This document shows, piece after piece, positions 23,564 through 37,100 of a stretch of DNA of 64,000 nucleotides (positions are counted from its first letter, which is position 1; the number at the start of each line of letters is the position of its first letter). The position numbers were made by a program, and so were the translations under genes. The stretch is taken from assembly GCA_964247055.1 (NCBI GenBank), contig OZ176052.1, positions 10,168,001 through 10,232,000 on the forward strand, written 5' to 3'. Origin of the DNA: Paragordius varius (Eukaryota > Nematomorpha). Below the pieces are notes generated by a model that was not told the DNA's origin, made no database searches, and saw nothing but the letters and a program-made list of their open reading frames with translations.

Positions 23564-26500
23564 TTTTAAAACTCACTCACCATGTCATACAATTTTTTAC
23601 CAGTGTCGGTTGAAAATAATTGTTACGCAATGAATATATAATATCTTGTGAACACAAATTTGGAATAAATAAAGAGTATATCTAATTTAGGAGCCATTTA
23701 ATATTTTTTATATTTGAATATGAAATCATAGAATCCTAGGGACTCTTATATTTGAAGTCGTTAACTGGGATTTTCATTTTAGCGATTTTAATTTACAGTT
23801 TTTTTTATTATTGTTTAATTAATTATGATGTTGGCATTGTTGAAATATTTAAAAGTAAGGTAGAAAAAACCAATCTAATATAAAAAAATTGAATTATTAT
23901 ATATATTACAAGGAGGTATTGTTTATTATAAAAAATTAAAATGTACTATAATGTATCATAAATGTCTATCGTAACATTGCCACCTTAAAAGATATGACTT
24001 AACTTGTTCGGTAACAAGATTAAATATTACATATTTAAGAGAATATAATATAAAAGTAAAAATTGACCAAAGTACAAATCTCTCTCTTTTTTGGGCCATA
24101 AAGCTATTGTATTTTCTAAGAAAAAATTATAAAAGCATGTTTGCTTTTTCGCCTTTCCACGCTTAATGGTAATAAACCCGGCGGTTTAAACTGTTTTTCT
24201 CGGCAAACAAATTTTATATAAACAGCAATTATTAATAAATTGACTCTTACGTTTGTTCGAACGATTACATTAAAATTATTTTGCGCGTCCCCTTCAAGTA
24301 TTAAATATATGCTTAGTCATCATTGAATTTCAAAAGAACATGAGCTTTTGTATCAGCCTATAAGTCAAATATTATTTATTAAATAAAAGATGGCATATAT
24401 TTATATGATAGTCTTCTTTTATATATATAAAATATATTTTAATTAGTAGGGGAAGTAGTTGAGGTGGATTAACATTTTTTAATTAATTATTGAAGGCTTT
24501 GTCATATATATAGTGTACACTCATCACCAAAATAAATTATGGTAAGTGCCAATGGCTTATTATCCGCATCATGACCCTTTTTAATTAAGGAAATTTTTAT
24601 AAAAAATATCTCCCATTTAATTTTAATCAAAAAAATTTTAAAAAATATTATTTTATTACACTTCATGGTCACTTTTCCGCGATGACATATTGCGTTATTT
24701 TCATTTTCCAGAGCTCAATCTTATGAATAAACTGCTTTTTTGAAATATTATGGTTAAAATTTATACACAAACATTGTCCTCCTGTATTAGATAACAAAGC
24801 ATATCTTTTGACATATTTCTAGAGTCTAAAATTGGGACTGCTCACAAGAGTTAATTATTTACATTTTATAAAAATACATTTATTTACTAATTGTATTAAC
24901 GAAATGATGGCAAAGAAAATGTTTGAGATGATGATTATTTTACATTAAAAAAATTAATAATGCGCCCAAAAGGCTAAAGAAGCATATTTTTGAATTGGCC
25001 TAAAACCTTAAATAATATTTAAGATAATCGAATTTCAAAGCACTCAGCAATATAAAGACTACCACCCCAATTGGTCATAAAGTGATAAAAAAATACATTT
25101 TTTCGTCGTCGAATATTGTTTTCCAAAATTGCTCATAAAATCTATATAATAATGTTAATTTTTGACTTTAATACAATTTTCCCCTAGCATGAATGTCCAT
25201 AATATTACGAATGCGCCGAAAATAATCAGACTATTTTTTGATTAGCCTTGAATCAGGGGTGGTCAACACAAATGGTTTCGCGGGCCACATTTTAGAATCG
25301 AAAAATCCAACGTGCCTTCGAAGAATATATGGAAGTTGACAAATATTTTATTACATTTCAAAAAACTGTAAAAATACTATTTATTTTATGCTAGTTCATT
25401 GTTAATATTTTATTTGAAACTTCTCGCGGGCTGAAAAAATATTTTGGAGGGCATGCGGCCCACGAACCGCGTGTTGGTCACCCCTGCTCTAAATTAAGCC
25501 ACCCAATTGACATTTTTGAGAAAATAAGCCTCCAAAGATATATTTTAAAAGCAGTTTAAGTTATAAGAATATATATAATAAATATTAATGGTTTTAGATA
25601 TTTACCGTAGAAATACGCTTTATTTAAATAAGCCGCTGGGTATAGCTCGATCTGTAGAATCTACCACCGTATAAAAATAACGTGGCATTTTAATAACTTT
25701 TCGAAAACATATGGGACGATTTGAAAATGTTCAATTCCCCGCATAAAGGCAATGATATAATTAACTTCTGGATAGAAATCCACCTTATGTTAAATACGCA
25801 CCCTGATAAAAATAAATTGTTTTTAAATCTTTTTTCCCGAATTACCTATAAAACCATGTATATTTTTGAAATTAGCCCTTGAGTACAGGCCTACCCAATG
25901 TAAAATACGAATGCGCTTTTTCCGCCACACCCAACACAATAGCGTTTTAACAAAAAAACATAAAACATTTTTTAAGGCAATTTTTTGGAAAATTTATCAG
26001 CCATGTAAAGAATGGTGAAAGATAGTATAAAGGTATAGGTTATAATTAAACGCATTTATATTGCCTCAGTGTAGAATCGTTATATCCCCTCACTAATCGT
26101 GATTTAACGACTCCGAAAAACGTTGAGATTCACTCCAATTTGGTCTTTTACATTTCTAATGAATTTCTCATCACATCCAAACCACATTTTCTGAAACTGA
26201 AAGTCTCAGAGACGCATGACAGGGCATAGTCATAATGTGAATAATTTTATTTATTTAAACAATCTTTATTATGAATATTAGCCTTTGGAATAAAAAATAA
26301 ATCGAAAGGTAATTTATGTGCCAAAAATCGAAGCTGAAAACATGCGCGTTAATAAGCCGTCCAAAATAGACTTACTAGAATCCATATTTTTTCCTACTTT
26401 TTAAGTTAAAAGCTTTTGAAAATTTAAACAAAATGGGGGCTAATTCTTTATTTTTAAAATATAAATCACAGTCATTACCATTTGAGTTATTTGAGTCCAT

Positions 26501-28352
26501 TTGGTCTACCGTTTTTAACAGCATAAATATGGTAAACAATGTATTTAAAAGTCAAATTGCAGCATATTTTAAAAATCCCTTTTACTCGACCTTTGGGCTT
26601 TAACACTCCACTACCTTTTTGTGGTAATTTTATATTGCGCATTATAAACAAGTAAGAAATGCTTGTCAGAATTTTCCCGTCATTATTTTCCATAATTTTA
26701 ATCATATGTGTATATGGTAATAAAATGTATATAATTAATTTATTTAAGTCTACATTTTACCAGCAAACACTTGATTTTAATTTAAGTATCAGCTGTTCTT
26801 TTCAATTGTGTTTTGTAACTGTCCCAATTTTGGACTCTTGAAGTCACAAAATTATAAAATATAAGCTTTTTTCTAATACATCAGAATGTTTGATTTAAAT
26901 GTTAACTAAAATAAGTTTCAAAATTGTAGTTTATTTATAAAATTAAACTCTGGCATATAAAAATACGCCAAAAAGTGAACCAGGATAAAAAGTGAAGAAG
27001 TAACAAGGTGTTTACATCCTTTAATGGAGATCTTTACACCAATCAATTAGTATTTTTAAAACCGATAATATTGGGTAATTTAAACTCTTTAAAATATTGG
27101 GCAAATAATTTTTAAAAAATGCACAATTTTAAAAAATCTCTACTCAACTTTTAGCCGTAAAATATTTTGTTTTTTTTGTGAATTTCCTAATAAAATCGTA
27201 AATATGAATATTATATGTTAGATAAAGTAGCTTAAGTAATTAATTAAAATTTTGCAACAAATATATCATAAATATTTATAGTATGCTCTTTGTTTTGATG
27301 GGTTGTAAGTTATAAGGGTTTTTGTAGAGCAGCAGTGAAATGTTCGCGGGCCGCATCAATCAACACTTAATAAATAGAAAAACATAATTATAATTAAACA
27401 TATTATTACACAAATAATGCGCTAACATTTATTTCCACCCAGCCTTAAGGGAGAAAAAGAGCAATATACCCTAACTGGCATAACAAAATAAATGCTTGAT
27501 GTTAACTAAAAACAATATCTAAATATTGATTTCTTCAACAAGAAGGTATCTATATCTTGTATAGCCTCCACTAAAATGATATGTCTCGAGCATCCTTTAT
27601 TTTCATACGTAAAGAGATTAGTTGATTCTGCCGGAAGTTTGCTTTAAACTACATTTATTGATTAGGGAAAGACAATGCGATATAATTATTGTTCATGTAG
27701 AATATAGTGTGTGAATCTAAAGCGATTTATGATAATATACGATTAAAATTAAAGGCTTAATTTATAGCACGTGAATGGCTGGGTTTGCCAAAAAAAGGTC
27801 GTCAGGTATTTATGTTAAGGTAGCGTCGAAAATACCAGCCCCTCACTTCGGATCAAAAACAATTTTAACGCAAACATAGTTCATGGTCCTAGTTTTTTAA
27901 TCCAAAGATTTTAGTCTCGTTATGTTTTTATATGAAACTGCCTGATACGGAGAAAATATTGATTTGCATGACTCTTTTGCTCGATCAGTCTTGATAGGTG
28001 GATTATATGAATTATTATCGAATAAATTCATATAAATTATTACAGGGAGGTGACAACAGATTTTTGTTTCCTTATCGAGATAAAATTTTAAAAATCACTA
28101 GCCCTCTTAGCCCTTAGAAATGTCTGACTTTCTAATATATAAAAATTACCTGATCCTAACAGGCTTTTTAAATATAATTAGCACGGCAATTATCAATTAA
28201 ATATAAAAAGGTACCTAAAAAGATTTTTTGGTAATTAGGAATTAAGTAGAGTGGATACATCTTACATAAGCGCAAGCTAAAATAAAAAATTCCGTTTTAG
28301 GTTTATAAAAATAAAATTTTGTTACTTTCAGAAACTAAATATACAAATCTAA
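23564..28352. other. 4.8-kb gene-poor region
   Basis: Apart from the hAT-like MITE at 25254-25486 I find no coding exon, RNA gene or defined repeat. A short GC-richer patch near 27325-27365 (GTTCGCGGGCCGCAT) resembles the inside of the 25254 element and may be a decayed fragment. Open frames of 60-72 codons (26487-26841, both strands) have no family resemblance. Confidence 0.5.
25254..25486. mobile_element. hAT-like MITE
   Basis: The 233-bp element has terminal inverted repeats CAGGGGTGGTCAACAC and GTGTTGGTCACCCCTG, a perfect 16-bp match and a classic non-autonomous hAT terminus. Flanking octamers CCTTGAAT and CTCTAAAT are compatible with a diverged 8-bp target duplication. Internal GCGGGCCAC and GCGGCCCAC motifs sit near the two ends. 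It has no coding capacity. Confidence 0.85.
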
Positions 28353-28538
28353 TTACACATCCGTAATTATGTATTTGGGCCTTAAAGTTTTACGTTTATT
28401 TTTAATCACCTTTGGCGAAGAAAAAAGTTTTATTAAATCTTCCATACATAGCATATTCGCTCTATCCCATTTAACGATATTTACAATGTTACAAAGCTTC
28501 ATAGCAGCTCTGTAAATATGACACATGCTTAATTTCAT
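28353..28538 (-). CDS. Hypothetical small ORF back-to-back with KTI12
   Basis: The 61-codon frame starts at an ATG whose complement is directly adjacent to the KTI12 ATG (CATATG at 28536-28541). A good splice acceptor (ATATTTACAG) lies within it near 28510, followed by another ATG (MKLCNIVNIV...), so it could be the 3' exon of a gene or a short spliced ORF. The end is basic (KNKRKTLRPKY). I recognise no family. It may also be chance coding potential in the KTI12 5' region. Confidence 0.25.
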   Translation of the reverse strand: MKLSMCHIYRAAMKLCNIVNIVKWDRANMLCMEDLIKLFSSPKVIKNKRKTLRPKYIITDV

Positions 28539-30815
28539 ATGGCCCTTATCGTCATTGTAGGGTATCCCTCAGGTTTGAAATCAACCTTTTCAGAAAAATT
28601 ATGCTATTTTTTGAAAACGGGAGAAAAGAAAAATGTTAAAATAATCTCCGATAATAATTTTATTGAAAATTACAACATTGTTTATTCTGGTAATTTTAAT
28701 CTATATTTAGATTTGAATCGAGAAAAGGAGTTGCGTCAGAGATTAAAATCTGAAGTTAGAAAGGAATTAAATGCTAATACGATTGTATTATTGGATGCAT
28801 TAAATTATATAAAAAGTAAATATTGAACAATTTTATAAGTCAAGGTTTTAGATATGAACTCTATTGTTTGACCAAATCTCAAAAATTAAAATATTGTGTG
28901 GTTTATTATTATATAAATTTAGATATTTTGTATGGTTGAAAAGCAGCAATGTATTGAATTAAATAATACGAAAAGATACGATGAAAAAACGTATATTGTC
29001 TGTAATTATTTGTAGTTTGCTTGATATATATGCCAGGTTTGAAGAACCGAATTTCAAAAATCGTTGGGACATGCCTCTCTACATAGTTAATCCATATAAA
29101 TCCGATATTAATTTTCATGAGATATATGATACTCTATTATCTGACAATAACAGTTCATTAAATCCAAATTTGGCCACAAAAAACGATTTGACTCCTCTAA
29201 ACCATTTACAGGATATTGATAATGTAACATCCTCAATAATAAAAGTAATTTTTTCTTTAATTTTTTTAAGTTTTCTTTTTTATGCCAAATATTCTGGCAA
29301 TTAAATTACTAAAAAAATTTGAATATTTTTTACCATTGTTTTTTGAATGAAGTTTGAACTTTTTTCCTCCATTAAAGTTGCGAATTTAAATGTTGTGATA
29401 GGTAGTTATTTAACACTTGGATACAACACATTCATTTCGGTCCTTCGTTTAAAATTGGGGCAGTTGGATACCTTAGGCCTGTTTAAAATTAAATTATTTA
29501 AGAAATTAGGAAGGAATCGAAACCATCGCAAAATTTTGCACTTATATAACATTAACAAACCGGAATATATAAAAAATTTTATTCAAAAATACTTGATAAT
29601 ACTTATTAGAAGCTAAAACCCAAAGGTAATTTAGTTAATGTGGTATATGAGCAATGGTTTATTGAAAACTAATATAAAATAAACCGATTTTTCTATTTTT
29701 ATCAATGTTAGCTCTAATTTAAATAAAAAATTACCTTTAATTTTACCCTTAAAATTTAATGAAGACGATATTTGCAAAAATTTTGGAAAATAAAAATGGC
29801 GTCGAAGTAGTTTGACATGGAACTTTTTTTTCAAAACAAAATTTTATTCGGATATTTTGGGCATATTTATATAAGTTTAATTAAGATAAAAGCAATTTAA
29901 ATTGGGACCTTTTCCTTCAGTAGTTTTTTAAAAATCCTAACTTTACCCCAATTTGAATCGAAATGTTAATATCTGCATTCTTAAGCTTCGCTCTGTCTGA
30001 TCAGGATTACGATTTTAAAATTTGACGTGTTATAAATAAGTTAAGAAATTTCTTTTAGTGATAACTTTGGGGGAACCATTATTCACATGATTTTAGAAGA
30101 TTATTTATCAATATGCATACATACTATGTTATAGCCTATTATATTTCAATATTTGCATCAGAGATGTTCTGCAAATCGAAACTTGCTTATAATCGATTAT
30201 TTATTTACGAATTAATCTTTAAAATGCATTTATACTTATTTGCTTAATGGGTTAAAAACAAAATTAAAAAACTTATAAAAATTATGTTTTACCTGATAAA
30301 AAAAAGTTTTTATTGTTTTTCAATTAAAATCTAGGGGTATTGCCTAAAATTAATTTTATAAAAAAATTATATGTAGCGATAATCTAAATATTGATAGAAT
30401 TTTCATCTTAGTGGTTATCAAAAATTCTGTTGGGAGTTTTTATGAGATAATGCCATCATTTTTTATAAATCTATAATATGTTCATAGAGACAGCATCAGA
30501 TCATTTTAGCGACCACAGTTTATTAAAATTCTTATTTCCTTTATTAGTTTTAATCAAATATTAATATGTTTATATTTTTTACAGAAAATTCAGGACAACA
30601 ATAAACCTGGAAATGTTATAGAATTCGAACTCAATTTACCAACCTTTACGATTGGCACAAAACCAATTTCACTAATAAAGTTGCACATTAGGCGTGAATT
30701 TTATAATATGTTAAGTACTCGATTTCCCACATCAAAAAATTATGAAAACCCTATGGATCACAATTTTATGATTAAACAAATATTTATACAGTATTTGTCA
30801 GAGAACTTGAAATAA
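28539..30815 (+). CDS. KTI12: KTI12 / PSTK-like P-loop protein (Elongator and tRNA-modification factor)
   Basis: Five exons join in frame: 28539-28815, 28845-28900, 28923-28990, 29016-29244 and 30585-30815, giving 286 residues. Kti12 is a P-loop ATPase that works with the Elongator complex in wobble-uridine modification of tRNA. Visible family features are the N-terminal P-loop (GYPSGLKST), VLLDALNYIK followed by FRYELYC across the first junction, the ARFEEPNFKNRWDMPL block in exon four, and the C-terminal MIKQIFIQYL motif. The P-loop is unusual: the family normally has SGKS/T where this has GLKS. The first three introns are only 29, 22 and 25 nt, and the fourth is 1,340 nt and holds a copy of the dispersed fold-back family. 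AATAAA follows the stop by three bases. Family assignment is firm; activity is not certain because of the P-loop change. Confidence 0.9.
29405..29975. repeat. Copy of the dispersed fold-back family in a KTI12 intron
   Basis: It starts near GATACAACACATTCATTTCG and continues through ATTTTGCACTTATATAACAT, the core AAAATGGCGTCGAAGTAGTT (about 29795) and an arm remnant CCCCAATTTGAATCGAAATG near 29950. It matches the element at 14166-14820 and the copy near 58280. The open frame 29347-29616 lies within it and is not a gene. Confidence 0.65.
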
Positions 30816-31142
30816 TCAATAAATATAACATTTTAACTTTAATTCTCCATAATATGCCATGTTCCTGCTTATTAATTCTTGTAAAACAATAATTGCTATT
30901 TATGTTTATACTAATAAATCGATTTCTTTGAAACCGAATCGTAAGGTACCATGACAAATTGTAGAAAAATGTTTACGACAAAAGTTTAAAAACTCAAACA
31001 TTAAGAATAAAATTTATTTATTGATATATAATTAAATTGATTCACATTCTTCAGTATAAAAATGATTTGTTTTCCTGAACAACATTTATAATATTTAAAA
31101 ACATTATTTATGTGCATGATTATTTTGTATAAAAGTAGTTTA
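30816..31142. other. Convergent spacer between KTI12 and SLC25A44
   Basis: This 327-bp AT-rich spacer separates two genes whose 3' ends face each other. It contains AATAAA for KTI12 (30818-30823). On the minus strand the SLC25A44 stop codon overlaps an AATAAA (TAATAAA). Nothing else is seen. Confidence 0.6.
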
Positions 31143-34100
31143 TTACCATCTAACCCGTTCTTTATATTCAGTTTTAACGCTGAGTCGTTTCATAGATTCA
31201 TACCCAAGTATAATAAAAAAGGAATAAACAATGGATTGACTACAGCGGGCCGAAAGGCCCTTCTTAAATATGTTTAATCCTTCTTCATTCCATAACGTTT
31301 TAATGGTTGCTGGGTATGACATTCTACTAACCTATGAAACAAGGAATATAACATTTTAGTTTTACAGTAAAAAATAAAATTATAGGCACAAAGTGTAAAA
31401 ACATATTTTCTTAAAAGACCGCTATACTTTTTAAAACTTTTTTTTTGAATATAAAAGTCATCGTTTAAAACAGCACAAAGTATGAAATAGAGATGATCAA
31501 TTATATATTTAACCATTGTAATTGTATAGTTTAGATATGAAAAAAATTGTTTAAAAATATAAGGTGACTTTTGAAAGAAAATATTTATTTCATTAATTTT
31601 TTACGTTTTGTCTGTATAATTTCAATTTTTACGGTATTTACATTATTTTATAAATGTAAATTATTCTGAATACAATGGGTAATATTGATATTATTGAAAT
31701 TCCCAGTATATAAATTATATATACATTGAATTGGAGGCTGGAGAGCTTTTATTAAATACTTTATCCAGTCTTATAAGGCGTTTTTCCAGTTAATCAACTA
31801 TCTACATTAGGACACAACGTTTTTATTGACTGAAAAAATGTTTTGTTGGAAATTATTCAATAACTGTTTAGATTAAGAAGAATAAATGGATGATGGATAA
31901 TTTTAGGACTCCATATTCGGAGTTTTGTATCCACGAAGTAGTTTCCTCCATAAATTACGATCTTTACATTGTTCTGTGGAAAGGCTACGTTGATTCAAGC
32001 CCATTTTTATATTATCATTATAAGAAAAGAGTGGTCGTCCCTTTCTTCTATTGCCATCAACATTAATGTTATCAACAGTTTTTAAAGGATGGGTGGCGTC
32101 TCTTCTCTGAGTATGACCGTAGAGACGCAATCTGTTTGTTGAATTATATAATCGATTTTATCGTTTTCTTTAATGAAAATTGGTATTTCTGGTGTACGAA
32201 AGCAGCTTTTGAGGATTCGATTCTCACTGGTTAGGAGTTTTGTTTGATTTGTTTTGTTTAATGCCCAGGTTTCAGAACCATAGGTAAGAGCAGGTCTTAT
32301 TCCTGCCTTGTAAAGATACCATTTATTACGATTGTTAACATTTTTGTTTTGGAAAACATATTTAATTGATTATATTTTATCCAACCTTGTTGTATTCTTA
32401 TTTTGATAGCCTTTTGTGGGCTTCCCTGAGATGATATGACATCTCCTAGGTATACGAAAGAGTCAACCAATTCGATGTCATGTCCATCAATGTTAAGTAG
32501 CTTTGGTCGATTAAAATTTTTATTGCTTGGGTCTAAGCAATTTAAGCATTTAAAATTTATTACATTTGTTAACTTGTCTTTTATTTTAGAGCACTTTTTG
32601 TGTACCCACAATTGACATGATATGCATTTAATGGAATTTGAACGTACTTCCTTACTGCAAATGGAACAGGGGTATCTGGGTGTTTCACTTTCACCCGTTA
32701 TCATTATTTTTGTTTTTGTGGCGTTTATGATCATCCCATATTGTTCAAGGCATTTCTTCCACTTGGAAAATGTATTTACCAATTGATCCCATGATCGTGT
32801 CGTTATCACGAGGTCGTCGGCGAATAACATTTTCCAAGGGCATTCAGTTCTTATGTCTTGCGTTGCCGCATCCATTATAGTAATAAAAAGGAGTGGACTT
32901 AGGACTGAACCCTGATGTAGTCCAGCGTTTGTTGGGAAATTGTTTGTATTGCCAATATTGGTTTTAACGTTGGTTGTTGTATTTTTATAGAGTAGTAATA
33001 AAATTTGTATAGTATGTTCTTCTATTCCCTTTTTACGTAGTGCCCATTGAATTGTGGAGCGTGGTATTTGGTCAAACGCACGTTCCAGATCTACAAAGAC
33101 ATGGTATAGCTTTTGTTTCTTTTCCAGATATTTTTCTTGTAAGCGTCTTAGGATGAACAAGGGATCAATTGTGCTACTGTTTGGACAAAATGCAAACTGA
33201 TTCGAATCTAAGTTTATAAGTTTTCTCAGCTTGTTTTCTAAAATATTTTCGAATATTTTCAGTGTGTCCAGAAGTTTTAAAGGTCGGTAGGACGATGTTT
33301 TTAAACGATCGCCTTTATTTTTATAAATGGGGATTATTATGCTGTTCTTCCAATCGTTGGAAGTTTGGTTTGTAATTATTATTTGGTTAAAGAGTTTTGT
33401 CAGATACTCTGCAGTGTTTTTGATGGGTCGAATGAGGTCGACTGAAAGGCTGCTTGGACCTGGAGCTTTGTTACTTTTTAATTTATTGATTGCAGTTGTG
33501 ACTTCATCTATGGTGATTTCTTGTATGGGACCAGCTACTGGTGAAACTATGCTAATTTGTTTGGTCGGGTTTACTTGGTTGAGTTGTTTTTCTAAGTTCG
33601 TTTTCCAAATTTCTTTGACTTTCAAGGGATTCGTTATTATATTATCATTATCATTTTTAATACATTTTATGGTTTTAACATCTTTATTACTATTGTTAAG
33701 GTTTTTGAGTCTTTTAAAAATCGTTTGGTTTTTAAAGTTTTTTTCTAAATTTTCAGCGATTTTAACGGATTTTTCATTCATAGCGTGTCGAATGGCTTTT
33801 TGGACCTCTCGTTTTTTGTCATCATAAACTTTTTTATCATCATTATTTTTCGAGCTTTTCCACTTTTTATATGCTTCGCCTTTTTCACGCAACAATGGTT
33901 TTATTTCATTTTTCCACCATCAGCTTTTCCGTTGCCTCATTGGTTTAGTAAAGCCACAATGTATTTTAGCAGATGTTAGAATTGTGCGTTTGAAATTTTT
34001 CCATAGAGTTTCAACATTGTTTTGTTCGGGAATATGTAACTCTGTGTTTTTGGTATATTCGGTTAATAATTTTGAATCCTTTAACTTTGCTTTATTTATT

Positions 34101-37100
34101 TTTTGGGGTTGGAATGCGGTCTTACGGCTTTTCTCAATGATTAGAAATGCTGTTATTAGCTTGTGTTGATAGGAGGGTTGATAGTAAGTTTTGATGTTTG
34201 TTAAATGTTTCCTAATGTTTTTGGGAATCAATATGAAGTCTATCATAGATGAGTGATCACCAGAATTATAAGTTATGTGCTGGTTGCTTTTTTTCTTAAA
34301 ATGGGTATTTGCGACTATGAGTTGATTTGCAATGCAAAAGTCTAGCAAACTCTCGCCCATCTTATCGAGGGTTCCGACGCCATTTCCACCATGCACGCCA
34401 TGGTATTCATTACTGTCATTATTAATATGGCAATTAAAATCACCACCAACAAAGGTTTGTTCGCTAGAAGAAGTTTTGTTCATCAAATCATAGAGGGCTT
34501 CCCAATATTCGTTTTTTGATGCTTCGCTTAGACCAGATTGTGGTGCGTAAGTTGAAACTATATTTATTACATTATCATTCATCAATATTTTTATTTGAAT
34601 CATTCTTGGATTATGTCTTATTACATCAAATATGTTATCAAGATAGATGTTTTTAATGAAAATCGCAACACCACCTTGTCCCTTGTCATTTCCTTTATAG
34701 AATAATGTACAATCGTTTAAGTTTTTTAATCCCTCTCCTTTCATTCTGGCCTCTTGGATGCAACATATATCTATATTGTTATGGCTAAGAGTGTTTGTTA
34801 CCATTAATATTTTGTTAACTAGGGTACCCACATTCCATGTGGCAAATTTCAGAACTGTTTTATTATTATTACTAACGGTATTATTTATTTTCAGTTATTT
34901 TGGTAATTTTTATTATTTAAAGTTTATATCAAAAAATATAGGGTATAAAAGTGTAAATAGGAAATATTATCAAAATAATTATTATAAGTTGAATTATTAT
35001 TGTTATTTGAGATGTTGATAAGGTTTTAGTGTTCTTTCATATTCATATTATTATACTTCATGGTTTATTGAGGCAATTTTTTACGCATCACATGCCCTTG
35101 TGTACAACTAATGATTTTACAGATCATTAGAAAACTGCCTTTGCCGTTAGCGCATTTTCATGCCCCAGCCAACACCACGGGGAAGTGGCAATAGGACTTT
35201 GTTGGCCTAAGAAGAATAAATGCAAAAAAATTAAAAGGCATTTTCTCAAAAAAACAATACTTTTCAACCTTGAGTTTTACATGTCTCGAATTAAATATTT
35301 GATTTTCATAATTTACACTTCTATGCCCTATTTTGCAAATCAAAATAGTGTATGTTTTCTAACTCATGATTTTAAAATTTGTTTTATAAAAAAAATTGTC
35401 TAAGGTTGGTCAATTAGTGTCTATTTTTAGTATATATGAGTTTGTATAGATGACTTAAACTTATAAAATATATTATTACAAAAATATTTTTACATATATA
35501 CAATTTTTTACAAATTTACCTGTACACGGGCCCTTATGAGATCCAGAGGATTTGTGCAAAAAGCAGCAGTAATACCAGCAAAAGGTGCAGAAATGCATTG
35601 TAATAAGAGTAAGGGGACACCGTGTGAAGCGATTGAAGCTAAATAATCTAAAAAAAGATAAATACAAGTAAAATTTAAAGATTCATCCTTGATATTATTT
35701 AAATAATCTAAACTATATGATTACATTTTGAAATATAAACTATCTATTTACACCTCTATACTAACTTCGAAACCCAAAAGCTATATTTAAAAAGTAGTTA
35801 TGTTTTACTTCTAATATTTTACTGAAAGATAAAAAATCAGGCGTTTGTATTTTCACAAGCTCAATTTTTGCCTAAAACAGTATATAAAGCGCCGTTAAAT
35901 ACAGTATGAGTAAGTATACATTGCTAGAAAGTTATTAATTATCGAATAGTAAATACAACAAAGGGCAATATTATTGGCTAATAATAGTAAAAGTGAAAAA
36001 AATAACTATAACCCAATAATACTTCCCTTTTTTCTATTTACTATTTGGCAATAATTAATAACTTTCTAGCAATGTATACTTACTCATAACGCAATTAAAA
36101 TGTCAATTAATCAATTTAGTAAAAAACAGATGCTTATAAAATAGAACAAAATTACCAAATTTAAACAAAACGTTGATAATTACCATTTTGTTATGCTTTT
36201 TTGGTTAATATTTATTCAACATACTTATAGGGTAGCATTTGATATAGAATTTCGTAACTTTTAGATATAATTTTAAGGATTGCATTATAATAAAGATTAT
36301 TAGATTATTTAATAGTATATTCCAGTATTTTAGCTAATTAAAATAATAGATAAATATATCTAGCCAAAAATTTAGGAGAAGAGTTCAATATTGCTTTTCA
36401 AAAATATATCATCCGATTAAATCGGTTTTTTTCAAGTTTTTTTCCTCAATGACTTTTACCAGCATATCAAAATTAGATGCACACAATATAATAATATACA
36501 AGTACCTCTGGAAAAATATTTTTATTTAAAAATTAATCGGAGGATTTGTTATCATGGAACATGATTTACAACAATATAAAATCTATTATAATTCTTTATC
36601 AAAAAATAATGAAATATACTGCTGTAAGTTTGATAGGCTGACCACCAAATAGCAGAATTCGGAACGTAGCAAAGAAGGGAAGCAAAATATCCGCGATAAA
36701 ATCCAAACAAACCATCTTTCCTGTAAGAATTAAAGAAGAGAGCTAAATATATATCTCATAACATACTTGTAAATAGTAGACACAATAGCTTGAGTAAGAC
36801 CTTTTCGGTTAAATTCATATTTGTTTCCTAATTCCAAAGAATCTAAATGGTATATTTTTCCGAGGGGAACTTTGGATTTGGTTGATGAACCACCATAAAC
36901 CATCATGTGCTGCGATACTATGTCACAGGGTACTAAAATCGTTTGATTAACTAAAGATGCACATCCTCCTGCTATAAATGCTCTGTACTTTGTGTCTTGG
37001 ATGTTTGAATAGTTTTTTAAAATATGACGGGTTGTTTCATAAGACGTAATGTAAAAAAGGCCTGAGAGTAATTGAATAGAACTAATGATAAACCCCTTAT

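Noticed and set aside
33327-34169. Plus-strand open frames of 60-166 codons
   Set aside because: They are antisense shadows of the LINE coding region.
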